A stretch of DNA of 64,000 bases, from the NCBI GenBank assembly GCA_961205875.1, contig OY540813.1:20555001-20619000 (forward strand), written 5' to 3'. Of the stretch, positions 36,571 to 48,149 are shown one piece after another; positions within the stretch are counted from its first letter, which is position 1; each line of letters starts with the position of its first letter. The stretch comes from Sialis fuliginosa (taxonomy: Eukaryota > Arthropoda > Insecta > Megaloptera > Sialidae). The notes under the pieces were generated by a model. It worked only from the letters and a program-made list of their open reading frames with translations, was not told where the DNA came from and searched no databases. Position numbers and translations under genes: made by a program.

Positions 36571-37704
36571 TATATTTTTTTTTATTAAATAAAACATGTT
36601 TGTTACAATTATTATTCATGAAATAATAATCTATTAAAAATTCGTTTAAAACATTTAAATTATTTTCTACACGTAGGTACTTGAAATTTTCCTCATTTTT
36701 TTAATATATGAAATATGTGCAGTTAAATTTTCTAATTGGTCTCTAGGTTTGTTTAATATGTAAAAAGACTTTAATTTTTTTAATATAACTTAAGGAAAGG
36801 AGCATGATATAGCCGTGACTCCAGATATTCATGTTTTAATAATTACAATATATAAAAAATTTATAATTCTATTTTGTATAAATATCATACAAAATTCTAT
36901 ATATACAATATACATGTTAATACGATGTATTCATACATACATATATACATTTCCGAAGAATAATAATAGAATATGAAAAATATGTATAGCAACAAAATAC
37001 ACAAATGTAAATAAAAAATGTTTCATATTTTTGTTTTAAGCGATATGAATAAATAAATAAAAACCCCAAAAGTACAGCAACAAAATCGTTATATGTACAT
37101 CTCTACTCGTATGAATTCTCGTATTCAATCTTTCAAAATCCCCAATCCCCAAAGCTATGTGTATATATTTACTAACTAGGTAAGCCTCTAGTTATGTACA
37201 ATTTAAACTGAATTTATATATTCATTCTTATTCATATTCGTTAGAATCATTTAATATATTTACACAATATATGTATAGTTTATATACATATGTATTTATA
37301 TATGTATATTGTATATTAAAACACATACAAAATATATGCATATTTAAATAATATATAACCAAAAAGTGATTATTATAATGGGCAAATATTTCATTGACAG
37401 TCATATAAGATAAGAGTGTTATTTTAAATAAGTGTGCAAAGATATTTACATTCAAAAAACAAATTATAGTTTATCACGAACTTCGCAGAAACTAAAACTG
37501 TTATACATTTACAAATAAAACTTTAGCAATTTGAATATGTAAAAAACATCAAATAAATCTCTTCAAAAATATTGCATAGGCAAAATCCATTTAAACGAAC
37601 ACATGGTAAGTTTTTGAACTACAATTATACTTTCTAAACGTCGCTATTGCGCAGTGGACAAACACAGAAATTTTAAATTCTACTCTTTAAACGAATAAAT
37701 ATAC
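36571..37704. other. AT-rich DNA downstream of the signal-peptide exon
   Basis: Would be intron of the minus-strand gene starting at 37822. TATGTATA-type simple motifs dominate 36890-37330. No phase-1 exon recognised. Confidence 0.4.
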
Positions 37705-37822
37705 CTTTTTTCCCAGGATCCACACTTTTGGTACCACTTGATGAATTATCGGTGTACACGATTGTAAAGATTGCACAAAAAATCACAATTGGAACAACGT
37801 TTTTCAATAGAGCCATCATCAT
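37705..37822 (-). CDS. Candidate first coding exon of a secreted or membrane protein
   Basis: On the minus strand three tandem ATGs begin at 37822. Translation gives a basic residue then a hydrophobic core, LLKNVVPIVIFCAIFTIV, followed by YTDNSSSGTKSVDPGKK: a classic signal peptide with a polar, Ser-rich start to the mature chain. After 39 codons plus one base (phase 1) there is a donor, AAAAAAG|GTATAT at 37704-37703. No in-frame stop interrupts it. A TCAGTT initiator-like motif lies 297 bases upstream in a GC-rich island, giving a reasonable 5' UTR. The second exon must lie to the left but was not found. Family unknown; a peptide hormone, secreted factor or type I receptor are all possible. 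Confidence 0.45.
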
Positions 37823-38084
37823 TATTTTATATATTACACACCAGTTTACTTATTAACTCACAAAATAAAAATATTCAAAAACCACAAACACAGAAAATAT
37901 CACCTAATTTTATGTTTTCAAAAAAATCACTTTACATAAGCACAAGAGATTAATAATTAGTCATTGTACAATACACATAGTCAATCAGTTCCTAATCGAT
38001 AAGCGATAAATACATAATATTATTAAATGATATGATTTCGCAGTTGTCACGCGAACGTAATGTATTATTACTTCTGAAACACAC

Positions 38085-38280
38085 AACTAAACGGTCACAG
38101 TCGGCTAACGACGGCAACTGATGCAAGCTTCGCTTCGGAGCTTTCCGCAACGCCCAGCAAAAGCTCTAAAGCTTGCGCAGCACTGCCGAGAGCGAGAGGG
38201 ACAGCTTCTGTCGCTCAACGTAGGGCGAAAGGAGTGTGAGCTTTCTGAAGCCAAGATCTGGAGTTACAAAAACGAGAGAG
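38085..38280 (-). promoter_or_regulatory. GC-rich island with initiator, probable promoter of the 37822 gene
   Basis: On the minus strand GCATCAGTTGCCGTCGTTAG contains the arthropod initiator TCAGTT with A+1 at 38119. No TATA box at -30 and no DPE at +28 are visible. Upstream lies AGAAGCTGTCCCTCTCGCTC, a GAGA-type pyrimidine stretch. The island is the most CpG-rich DNA for several kb. A plus-strand frame across it (38121-38309) is a shadow. Confidence 0.35.
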
Positions 38281-39270
38281 ATTTACATTATATGCTGTTA
38301 GTAGAATAAGGAGATTCGGTTGTATTTACTATGTATGAGTGGAAGGATTATAACTGAAATACGCTGTAGAGAAGGACGGCAATGTAAAAAATGCTAGTGC
38401 GATAAAAGTAGTATGATCTAATAACATGCATTGCTTTTCGGGATGACAGAGATAATGATATTCAATTATGTATAAGAAATAGTGACGCATGTACTATTTT
38501 ATAAATATTTTGTTTTGTTCTTAAATATGTACGTGCATGTATGCTATGTTTTCAAAGTTATGTCTATTTTATGATTTTTGTAGGTTTATAAATTTTGCTA
38601 TTTATTATATTAGCAATATTAGTTTATTTATACGGTTAACCCAATACACTTGTGTATATTTTTGCATACCTTTGTAGATAAATTTTATATAACATACATA
38701 AAGGTATAAAATATTTATTAACATAAAAATAAAAATATATTTACTAATTAATTCTTTGTTTTAAATTGTAGGTATAGTTAATAAATAATTGAAGAAAAAT
38801 AAGCTATTTGAAAAAATTAAATACCAACGTTTTTCCTATACTTATATGTACGTAGGGAAAATTTAGTTCCTCTCTTCAAAAAAAAGAAATAAAATTATGG
38901 AACTTTTGAAAAATGTTAATAAACTGAAGTTTTGAATTTAAAAATATTAGATTTTTTAAGTGTCATTAAGAGTAAAGAAATAGTTTTACTCCCACTTACC
39001 CTTTTTACACTTATATATTTATATGATATATTTATCACATGTCAGATATCCATAGAAATGTATATATTTTTACCACTGTTGTTATATTTTTTTTTTTTTT
39101 GATGATGTATATAATTGTTGAAATAATAGATCATCTGTAACTGAGATCATAATAATAATATGTTCAGTTGAAACTTTATTTATTATTATTTATTAAACAT
39201 CATAACAATATCATAAAATATTACCTTCGTGAGTTGTATATATTTTTTAGCTAAAAGTGATTTTATAACT
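38281..39270. other. AT-rich intergenic DNA, no gene seen
   Basis: Stop-rich; no repeats matched elsewhere in the window. Confidence 0.45.
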
Positions 39271-39500
39271 AATGTTCCGAAGAAACCCCATTAATCTCAC
39301 TTTGTCGTCCGTCCGTCCGTCTTTTTCTGTCAAAGCAAAATATCATATAAACTAAATAAGCAAGAAATTTGAAAAATAGGTAAAAGGGCTTTGGTATTAC
39401 TACCAACGACAAATACTAAAATCAACAATGTCATTTCAAATTTTGGAGAAATTTAAATTTCAACCAGTAGAAGTTGAGCCTCTCTTTATTTTGTTTTCTA
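39271..39500 (-). repeat. Dispersed repeat family R1, copy D (reversed fragment)
   Basis: TTCCGAAGAAACCCCATTAA, TCACTTTGTCGTCCGTCCGT and ACCAACGACAAATACTAAAA are the reverse complement of the 3' portion of copies A and B. Confidence 0.65.
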
Positions 39501-40077
39501 ACTCAAAAATGGTATACGTCTTGGCCGATTTTTATTTTTTTATTAAGGAGAATACATTATAGAAATATTTCGTAACACATTTCCGCTTGTATATTTATAA
39601 ATAAAATATTTCAGATGTAAGTAACTGGAAATGAACGAAAAGAAAGCACTTTATTCAGAAAATATTTATAGTTAAAAACTATTTGGGTAGTATGTTAAAG
39701 CAAAATAAAAAATAAAGCTAATTGTAAGACATATGTCCAAGGACGGTAATGAACATAGTATGTTATAGGTATAATATCTTGAAATAAAAGTCGTGAAAAT
39801 GACTATAAGACCGATAAATTACAATTGTATGTAAAATAAGAGTACGTCATCATAGTACTTACAATAAAGCTTCGCCCCACCTTTTTGCTGCTACTAGCGT
39901 TTTATTGCAGTAGTACTTTTATGTTTGAACCAGTTTTCACACATCCCAAACATATATACGCATACATTCAACTTTTATAGGGAAAGTAATGTGATTCCAA
40001 ATACAGCTAAATGTTTGCTCTCCTATTAATATTATGACAAACTTTTAAATAAAATTTCTTGTAAATTTGAAGCTTGA
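39501..40077. other. AT-rich DNA flanking the piggyBac-like element
   Basis: 39865-39915 has GCTTCGCCCCACCTTTTTGC, possibly a repeat scrap. No gene. Confidence 0.4.
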
Positions 40078-40379
40078 TTAACCCTTATCCTGTATTTTGG
40101 GCAATTATTGCCCAAAATACATGTTGGCATCTAAAAAACTCGCGCAAATCTTATTGTATGTATCTGAAACTTCTTAACAATTACTTTTTTGACCAAAATA
40201 AGCAATATGCAGAAAAATTAGTTCTGGGGTCCTTCAGGGAAGGTTTTAGAGGAAAAGAAACGAATTCTGTATTTTGGGCATTTTTTGCCCAATGCAATTT
40301 TTTAATGGTCGTTACAAAAAGAATTGACCGTTACTTTTTGTTTCATTGTTTTTATTATCACCAGAAAAAATATTCGTAA

Positions 40380-40399
40380 CCCCCCCCCCCCCCCCCCCC
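40380..40399 (+). repeat. Homopolymer run of 20 C
   Basis: Twenty consecutive C residues inside the piggyBac-like element, followed by an A run. The true length is uncertain in any assembly. Confidence 0.85.
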
Positions 40400-40534
40400 A
40401 AAAAAAGAAGCAATTAGTAAAAAGTATTGAAGTTAGTGGTGATATCTACAATTGCTTCCACTTTTTTTTTATTTGGTCCATTATTGTAAAAGTGCGCGAA
40501 TTTTTATTCATTATTGTGTTGATTAGTTGCATAT

Positions 40535-41084
40535 GTGCCAAAAAAAAATCGCTGTGTCTATCTTCTAAGTACATTACACCACGACACCAAAATTGGAGAA
40601 AGCCCCCTGAAAAAGCCTGAAATCATTGAATTTTACAATGCGACCAAGGCCGGAGTGGATACTTTGGACCAATTGGTTGGAACTTATAGTTGTAAGCGAA
40701 AGACCAATAGATGGCCTATGGCTCTTTTCAGCAATATGCTTGACATTTCTGCCTATAATGCCTACGTGATTTGGACTTTAATAAATCCAGAATGGAATAA
40801 GAAAAAACATTTCCGGCGTAGACTTTATCTAGAGCAATTGGGGCTAGATCTAGTTCATGATGAAATCCAACAGCGAACATCCCAGCCACATAGCTCAAAG
40901 GCCAAAGAGGTTGTACACATTATACAGCCTCAATATATATAAACAAAATTTAAAGAGAGCACGTTGTCACATGTGCCCAAACCTATCTAATAGCACTAAA
41001 TATGCTACAAAATGTACTTCGTGTAATTTATTTATATGCAAAACGCATTCATTTACTGAAATAACTTGTAAAAACTGTAAATGA
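40535..41084 (+). pseudogene. piggyBac-like transposase, C-terminal fragment, frameshifted
   Basis: Domain: DDE_Tnp_1_7 C-terminal part followed by a Cys-rich zinc domain. The first frame (40535-40942) reads ..KKNRCVYLLSTLHHDTKIGE, then KPEIIEFYNATKAGVDTLDQ, then TNRWPMALFSNMLD and AYNAYVIW. These are the conserved piggyBac blocks around the third catalytic Asp (the GVDxxDQ segment) and the RWP..F motif. The frame ends early at TAA 40940-40942. The C-terminal domain continues in another frame (to 41084) with CHMCPNLSNSTKYATKCTSC then CKTHSFTEITCKNCK, the Cys/His pattern of the piggyBac C-terminal zinc-binding domain. The N-terminal region and the first two catalytic Asp are absent, so it cannot act alone. 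The first codon at 40535 is GTG, not a true start. Confidence 0.9.
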
Positions 41085-41163
41085 AAAAAATAAAATTGTG
41101 TTGGGCAAAATTTACCCAAAAGACAGAATGTGTAATTTTTTTTTGTTACAGGATAAGGGTTAA

Positions 41164-42689
41164 ATAATAGTTTTAAATGTCGCTTATTTCTCAAAGATCA
41201 CTCAAATTATTGTATTTTAAAAATGTAGATAATAAGATGCTCTGGCATATTCACAGATTGATAAAATTCATTTTGACATTTGATAGTCTTAATAAGTCAA
41301 GATTTAAAGATTTATTTAATATGTTTCGATGCATGGAGTATTATAATTATTTATAATAAAAAAAATTAAATAGGTACTTGAAATTAAAATTATTAAATAA
41401 GAAAATAAAATTATTAAACTTGTAAAACAATCCAATTTTCTGCATTTTATTTAATAATTTGTATGAACTTTTTTTGGAATTAAATAGAGCTTAAAAATTT
41501 TACGAAAAAAATTGTAAATATGAGTTTATTGTAAAATAAACATCAGAGCAAATTTACATGCATCTGAAATAACATTGATAAAGTTAAATTCTACACCCTG
41601 TATATACATATATCCGACTGTATATATTTGTATGAGAAATCATGAAACCAACGAATATGTTAAGAATGTTGTAATGAATTTCTCTTTTCTGTTCCACAGT
41701 ATTCATTACTATTTTAATTGGATGTAAAATGTATTCAAAATGTTTATTTTGAATTGTTCATAACACAGAATTTAAATGAACCTATTTTTTATAGGACTCA
41801 TATCATGGATTTTAATATTGTGTTCACTATATTCACGTTAAATTTCAATTGAGTTTTTAAAACGTTATGTTTTAATTGATAGTTAAACATTTTATAAGTG
41901 TCGTTGAAATATACATATATCAATATTTCAATTTATAAGTAAAAAATTTCTGCAACTTTTGTAACTTTATGACTAATTTATAACTGAAATTATAAATAAC
42001 TATGTAAGATTTACATAATATAAAAATTATTTTTCCTAGATACATTGTTATAAATAGGTTTTTAAACTACAATATAGTAATTTTTATATTGTAAATTCAG
42101 TTTTACGTGGCAATAGATTTAGATTTCTCAAAAACAAATCAAAAATTAAGTTTTGTTTCTGATTAAGTGGTAATATATATTTGCATATCAGCTATACCTA
42201 CACGGTAAGAATTTACTTTAACAATTACCGTAAACATCACTGTAACGAGGGGACAACGTGACAATCAGAGGAAAAATATAAAAAAATAGAATAAATAATA
42301 GGTACTAAAAATACAATATATATAATTTATTATCCATGCACTACAAATTTTACTGGTATTATCAGTAAAATGTTATGTAGGTATTACAAAATATATAAAT
42401 TTACAAAAAAATATTTTTTTACTGTACAATACCAAGGCATAATTTATTTTACAAAAAAAATACTAAAAAGTATGTGTCTTTTTTTCTAGAAAATGTAAAA
42501 TATATTTTTATTACTGTTATAAAAAATAAAAATTACATGCAGCTTTAAAATTTGGTTGTACTAAAACATCATTATTGTCCGCCGGTCGGGGCAACCAAAT
42601 CAATACTGTCTCCTTTTATTTTTTCCCCTCACGCGCATAAAGGACATACAAATAAATATGTGAGTTTACATGCACATAATACATATAAA
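41164..42689. other. AT-rich DNA, no gene seen
   Basis: Only at 42575-42650 is composition different (GTCCGCCGGTCGGGGCAACC, CCCCTCACGCGCATAAAGG), next to repeat R4; it may belong to it. Confidence 0.4.
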
Positions 42690-43310
42690 AACGGCTAAGT
42701 GCGTGTTCGACACGCACATGATAGGGTTCCATAACCATTCTCACTAACGATCTCTTCAACGTACATTTTCTACTTGATAATACGTATCAAGAGCCTTTTC
42801 ATGTTGACAAAAAATGTAATTTCCATAAAAATATACGTACGTGTAACGGTTATCAGTAACTATTTTTGGTATTAACAGTGTTCCTTATAATTTTCATTAA
42901 AAGTACTAATTAAAAGTTGCATTCTTTTAAATTGTTTTCATCAATATTTTAGAAATTAGAGGGGGGTGGGGGTGATAACAACCTTGAAAGCAAATATAAC
43001 ATGAATAAAGGGTTAAAATCGAAAAGTCCTTCAACATTTTTTGTTGCTAAAGACACTTATTCACTCAATAGTTTAGTGAAAAAAAAATTTGTTTACACTT
43101 TTCAGTCTGTGGAAGGGGGATCCAAAAATATTTCTTCAAAAATCTCAACATTTGGGTCATCAATCTTTTTTCGTATACCAAATTAAATCTTAATAGGTAT
43201 ATAATTGAGAGAATGAGAAAGCTGTGACATACAAACAGACAGACAAACTTACATACAAAAAGAGCGAAACGAACAGGTGTTCCTAATTTTCTACGGAATT
43301 CTCAAAATGA
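42690..43310 (+). repeat. Dispersed repeat family R4, copy 1
   Basis: Starts AGTGCGTGTTCGACACGCAC then ATGATAGGGTTCC, and shares TATAATTTTCATTAAAAGTA, CTAATTAAAAGTTRCATTCT and the G-rich AGGGGGGTGGGGGT-type block with the reverse complement of 48560-48935. The right end has ACAAACAGACAGACAAAC. The GTGCG..CGCAC/AGGGTTCC start resembles abundant lepidopteran non-autonomous repeats. The open frame at 43001-43186 is a shadow. Confidence 0.7.
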
Positions 43311-44470
43311 GACACGTGTGCTGCTTTGATAGTAGTTTTTATTATTATGTGATTATTACGCAGATTAAGAACTATCACTTCTGTATAAAGAGTAGAACGC
43401 GCAGGCGCGAATTCGATAGACGTTATTATGATTGGTTGTAAATAAAAAATCAGGAGAAAGTGGTCAACAATCAGGCAATAATGATGTAAGAGGTTGAACA
43501 ATAACGATAAACGCACAATAATGTTGTTCTACTGTAGTTATAAATACAATTTGTGCATTCGTCTCCTTGTTACATTAAAGCACGGTAATTTTTCTGTCAG
43601 TTTCAAGGTAAATTTTAATATAAACTTCTCTCCTGATATAATTCTTCCAGGATTAAAAATAAATTCATACTTTCGAAAAAAAAATTTCTATAACTCCCAT
43701 TCATATTTTTGTTTCTCTTGTAAATTAATATAAATTCAGCTTTAATTAACAAAAACAAATAGGTACATATAAATACCCTTAATATCTATATAATTGAATA
43801 TTATGTTTGTTCGAAATCGAAATTTAAAGGATTACTTTTACAAAATAAGCGGTCAATACAGATGATATTGCTTATTATATAATTCTGTCCTTATTAAATC
43901 AATACAAGTCCTTTTGTGTACCATTAATGACGCACTTTACAAAGGAAAACAAGTTTGTCGTTTTAAAACCTTTTGAGACAACCTTTTTTATAAAATTTTT
44001 AATGATGTACATTATAACATGTTAAGAAAAGTAATGGCTATAAATTTCTTTTAACTTTATTTATATTTATTTTATTACATCTCAGAAAAAAATTGAAACA
44101 AAATAAGAAATATAAAACTTCTATTTTCGAACATTGGTGATTTAATTAAAATAACCATCATATCAAAATCACAACTATGTATGTATCATAGATGCAAGAT
44201 AAATAAAAATTAATTGATAACAGAAAAAATAAAAACTCATTAAGTTATAAAATTAATACACTATTATAAACCTATTTAAAGATTTTTATTCTATTATAGA
44301 AATATTTTACAATATTATGTAAAGTGAAAAGGGAGAGTGAGAATAGTTGACAATGTTTAAAAAATTGATTTTATACAAGTAATTTTTTTTTTTTAACTTT
44401 TTGTGTACTACCTTCATGACATTTTTAATATGGCTTATAATAAACATAAGAAATATATATTATATTTAAA
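43311..44470. other. AT-rich DNA, no gene seen
   Basis: 43390-43425 has AGTAGAACGCGCAGGCGCGA with a TATAAAG-like motif nearby; no supported transcript. The rest is stop-rich. Confidence 0.4.
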
Positions 44471-44559
44471 AAAAACAATCCAGCGAGCGTAAGGTTGGGT
44501 GTAATACACCCATAACACGATAAATCGCTCTATATTTTAAAGGTGAAACATTGAAATAC

Positions 44560-44660
44560 GTAACGAAGCGTTGAGTGACACGACTCACTCAGTCGACCGT
44601 CGCCCAGCGAGGTATTTGGACGGGGTCAAAGTTGTCAGCATGAACCCTAACGAATTTAAC
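44560..44660 (+). promoter_or_regulatory. Core promoter candidate: initiator plus DPE at exact spacing
   Basis: An arthropod initiator, ACTCAGTCG, places A+1 at 44591. GGACG, a full match to the DPE consensus RGWCG, occupies 44618-44622, which is exactly +28 to +32. The surrounding 100 bp are GC-rich in an AT-rich region. There is no TATA box. The first ATG downstream (44640) opens only 20 codons (MNPNEFNLTNLFDIIYCCNH) without a clear donor, so the transcript may be non-coding or spliced from a donor I cannot see. Confidence 0.45.
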
Positions 44661-46122
44661 CTTACGAATTTATTTGACATCATATACTGTTGCAATCATT
44701 GAATTTTCCATCCCGTAACGCCTATTTAACTTTATCTTATAATACTCTAAGTAGACATAAAAAAACACTTATATATATATATATTTATATCTACCTGTGT
44801 CATTTTTTTACTTGAGATTGGGCCAAATAAAATTAACGCAAAATTAAAAATACATTTATTACAAACTTTAACGCATAATATGCACTATTGGTCAAAATTA
44901 ACGGGACATTTTAATGTAACGCCAATCTATTAAAACTGTCATATTAACTTTAGAATTCAGGAAAATCGTCTACGTTGATTTATTTCAAATCTCAAAGAGT
45001 AACAACTTTTTCCGTTTATAAATAGGGGGTATGTAACCTTAAGAGTGGCAAAAAATAAAAAGTGTCAATTTCAATTAAAAATTCCAAAATAAAGGTAGGT
45101 AAATTCAGGCTAATTTTATTTTGTAGAACTTATTTGCACCCTACAAGTACAATATTTTTTTATAGCATTTAATTCTACATATTTATACCTTTTGGTATCA
45201 CAATCTTTTAGGTCAACAGGAATATAGGAAAATTACAAACAAATTTAATGGTTTGCTAGATTTCAATAAAATCTAGTTATTTTCAACCACCTTTCTACTA
45301 CTTAATATTCCACATCGTTGTATTATAATTAATACTCGTGTACTGATATGTAGTAGTACCTACGTATATTATCTAAAATAATTTTTTAAGAAAAAATTAA
45401 AACCCATACATTATCTTACCCTACTCGTAATCTTACTCTTATTTCTCCTATATAGTTATTAACAAACCTTATTTCAAGCGTTATAGTTTAGATATAAATA
45501 GATATACTATCGAATTTTAGAACCGCGTATATTTTTTTACTTTTTTATTCACACTTTCGACAAAGACGATAAAAAATAATGCGGATGAAAACATCCTAAA
45601 TTTGTGAAGTTTAAGAACTTATTTTATAAGAACACATAATTTTTATATGGTGGATTGGACACGGTATTAAAATTTGTTCAAAATGAAATTTTATATTTAT
45701 AGAGAAAACATAATGAAGCATTGATTTGTGCTTTATTTTATAGCTTATTTTTTATAACGGATATTCGAGACCTAAAGTAAAACGATAAAGTCATTATATG
45801 GAATATTTTATAATCGTATTTTCATAAAATTGAACCGTGTCTTGTAATTTAATTTAATATAAGAGCTAGAGAGTTATTTTAAATATTAAAAATTAAAATA
45901 TAATAATGTCAAATCACATATTAAATTATATGTATATTTGAATAGGTTAAAAATTACACTAGGGATACTTTTTGTTTTATTGCTTGGGGAGTGAAATATC
46001 ATAAATCTACCCCTAAATGTTATTATGTACATATGTATATACAATTATATACACACAAGAGAATTTAATATAATAGAGTTAGTAAAGATGATAGTTTCAT
46101 TCTACGGTTTCACTGTTGTAGA

Positions 46123-46125
<3 letters not shown>
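44661..46125. other. AT-rich DNA, no gene seen
   Basis: No ORF or repeat match supported. Confidence 0.45.

Positions 46126-46158
<33 letters not shown>
46126..46158. repeat. (TA)16 microsatellite
   Basis: Alternating TA of 33 bases, followed by GTATATATAAAG. Confidence 0.9.
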
Positions 46159-46167
<9 letters not shown>

Positions 46168-46479
46168 AAGTATATAAATTGTACAATCATTAAAATAAGT
46201 AGGTACCTATGTTTGTATGTATACATTTGTATAGATAACATTACATTCAAAATGTATTTAAAATTTTCTTATTGCAATTTAAATGCCTAAAATGCAAATA
46301 AATTATTTAAAAACGGAACGGAACAAAGTAAATGCATATAATAAGAAACAAAATAAGATATCTGCATATAAATAAATAGAATTGATAATTTAAAATAATA
46401 AAACTAATTTAAAATCAAACATAAGTAGGTCGTATATATAGTGTATAGTGCAAAATAAAAAGAAATCAAAGTTAAAATC

Positions 46480-46745
46480 ACTAGACCCCGAAGGCGAAGT
46501 CCAGTACTATCAAGGAGTTCTTCTTTCGGCGTTGTTTGTTTTTTTCGTAACACAGTTTTTGTGCAGTTGTCAAAGTGAGATCCTCGGGCTATAAATTCAG
46601 AGATTGCGTTCGAAGTTCTCGATAAGACGAGGGCTTGTAGTGTGCCGTGTACGTTTTTGTACACCCCTTCCAGGAGGGTGATCGCCAACCCACCACTCAC
46701 CCTAGTCGCACTTCTTCAACGGTATTTGGAGATCATGGGAAATCG
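46480..46745 (-). other. GC-rich island with open minus-strand frame, unrecognised
   Basis: On the minus strand a frame reads SGGLAITLLEGVYKNVHGTL then QALVLSRTSNAISEFIARGS and continues to about 46404, starting from a GTG, not an ATG. The island (46485-46720) has sharp edges against AT-rich DNA, suggesting an inserted repeat (SINE/LINE piece) rather than a host exon. No motif recognised. Confidence 0.3.
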
Positions 46746-48149
46746 TTTTGTAAAAAAAATGTGGATTGAAAAATTTACGGCTTTCCCTAAGGAGAACTAA
46801 ATCTAAAGATGAACAATAACAAATTGGTCAGGGTAAAGAACATAACATTTTTGATGAAAAAAATAATATTTTGTATCTTTATTAAACATTGTTTTATATT
46901 TAAAGAATGATTAAAAATATATAATGCATAGAATGTAATATATTTTAATGTTCTAACTGACATTTAAAAAAAAAACAAATACATACATAATTAATTATTC
47001 ATGAAACTATTTCTACTTAATACCTACTATTTACATTTTCTGTAAGTAAACGCAAAAATTTAACTAACCAAAATGAAAATATTAAAGACATTCGAACATA
47101 AGCATCAGAATTCATGCTAACCAGAAGCAAGGTTATTAAACTATATAAGTTGTCTCATAACGGGGACTCATAAAGGGGAGTGCGTGTGACGTCACTGGCC
47201 GTCTTATGTCAAATTGAAAATTTAAATTAATCTTAGATTAGGAAAGACTATGGATACATACCAACCAATACTAATCCGTATACAAAACTGATGCCAGTCA
47301 AAAATTTAAAATATGCAAATAAGATTTAAATTAAAAGTGTTCTGGCAACCAGACGATTGTCTATTAATAATTTATCACTGAAATAGTTTTAAATGCAATA
47401 TAAAACATGTATTATTAATTGATTTTATTTTTTTCTGAAATGTCAAAGATTTTGTGGAAATTATAACATATTTATTAATCGGTTATATTGAGTTCATTAA
47501 TTTTAACTCTTTTAATTTTATTGTTACATGTTTTCTATTCAATATATGTATGTATTTTAAAATAATATATTAAACGTCATTAATGTTATGTATTTTATAT
47601 TAAATTTCATAACAGAATGTCCAGAAAATGTTAACTTAAGTAATTTCTTCTATATAATGATGTATAAAAAGTCTAATGTTGGTCAAAGTAGTTTATTTGT
47701 TTAATAATAATTAGGTTAAGTTATAACAGTTTACTATTTTACGTGCATTAAAATTATTTTTATGAAATTCAAGATATATTTTGTGTTATAATATTTTATA
47801 ATTTAAAAATAATAATAATTAATGATTTCATAATTTATATGTAGTTGTTTTGAGTTTAGTTTTAAGCTTTTATTTTTCCTAACCAAAAATGCGCAAAAAC
47901 ATTAGAAAACTTGTTTCGACATTTTTTTTTAAGTTTCGGTTTCGGCTCAAAAATCAATTTCGATCGGATACTACTAATCGGTACAGTACATTAGTCACGC
48001 GAGGTCTGAATCGCGCTTTACATAATTTTATCGTAGTTGCCAATAGTTAACGTAAATATCTATCTATCAGTATTAATATAAGATAAGCTAATAAATAGAA
48101 GTTCCGTGAACCACTAGTATTTCAAATAAAGATTAAGAACCGTACATAA
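46746..48149. other. AT-rich DNA with a lone CRE palindrome
   Basis: TGACGTCA at 47187-47194 sits in a small GC-richer patch (47150-47215). No promoter elements at fitting distance. 47935-48030 is another patch without coding signal. Confidence 0.35.

Larger units (their letters stand above)
40078..41163 (+). mobile_element. Internally deleted piggyBac-like transposon with TTAA duplication
   Basis: The element is bounded by TTAA at 40078-40081 and 41160-41163. Directly inside are 13-bp inverted repeats, CCCTTATCCTGTA (40082-40094) and its complement TACAGGATAAGGG (41147-41159). Copies of a subterminal motif, TGTATTTTGGGCA..TTGCCC, occur twice at the left (from about 40091 and 40268) and once inverted at the right (about 41101-41127). 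Body length is 1078 bp, about half of a typical autonomous piggyBac-like element. It retains only a C-terminal transposase piece and a 20-base poly-C run, so it is a non-autonomous deletion derivative. Target site, TIRs and protein all agree on the family. Confidence 0.93.

Noticed and set aside
39860-39900. Possible minus-strand exon ending at a GTAAGT site next to GGTGGGGCGAAGC
   Set aside because: The GC-rich phrase looks like a transposon terminus and the frame upstream is not open for a useful length.
40074-40379. 101-codon frame at the start of the piggyBac-like element
   Set aside because: It translates the TIR and subterminal palindromes; it shows none of the conserved transposase blocks.
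47187-47194. TGACGTCA as a functional CRE
   Set aside because: One 8-mer palindrome in a small GC patch without core promoter elements; no basis for assigning function.
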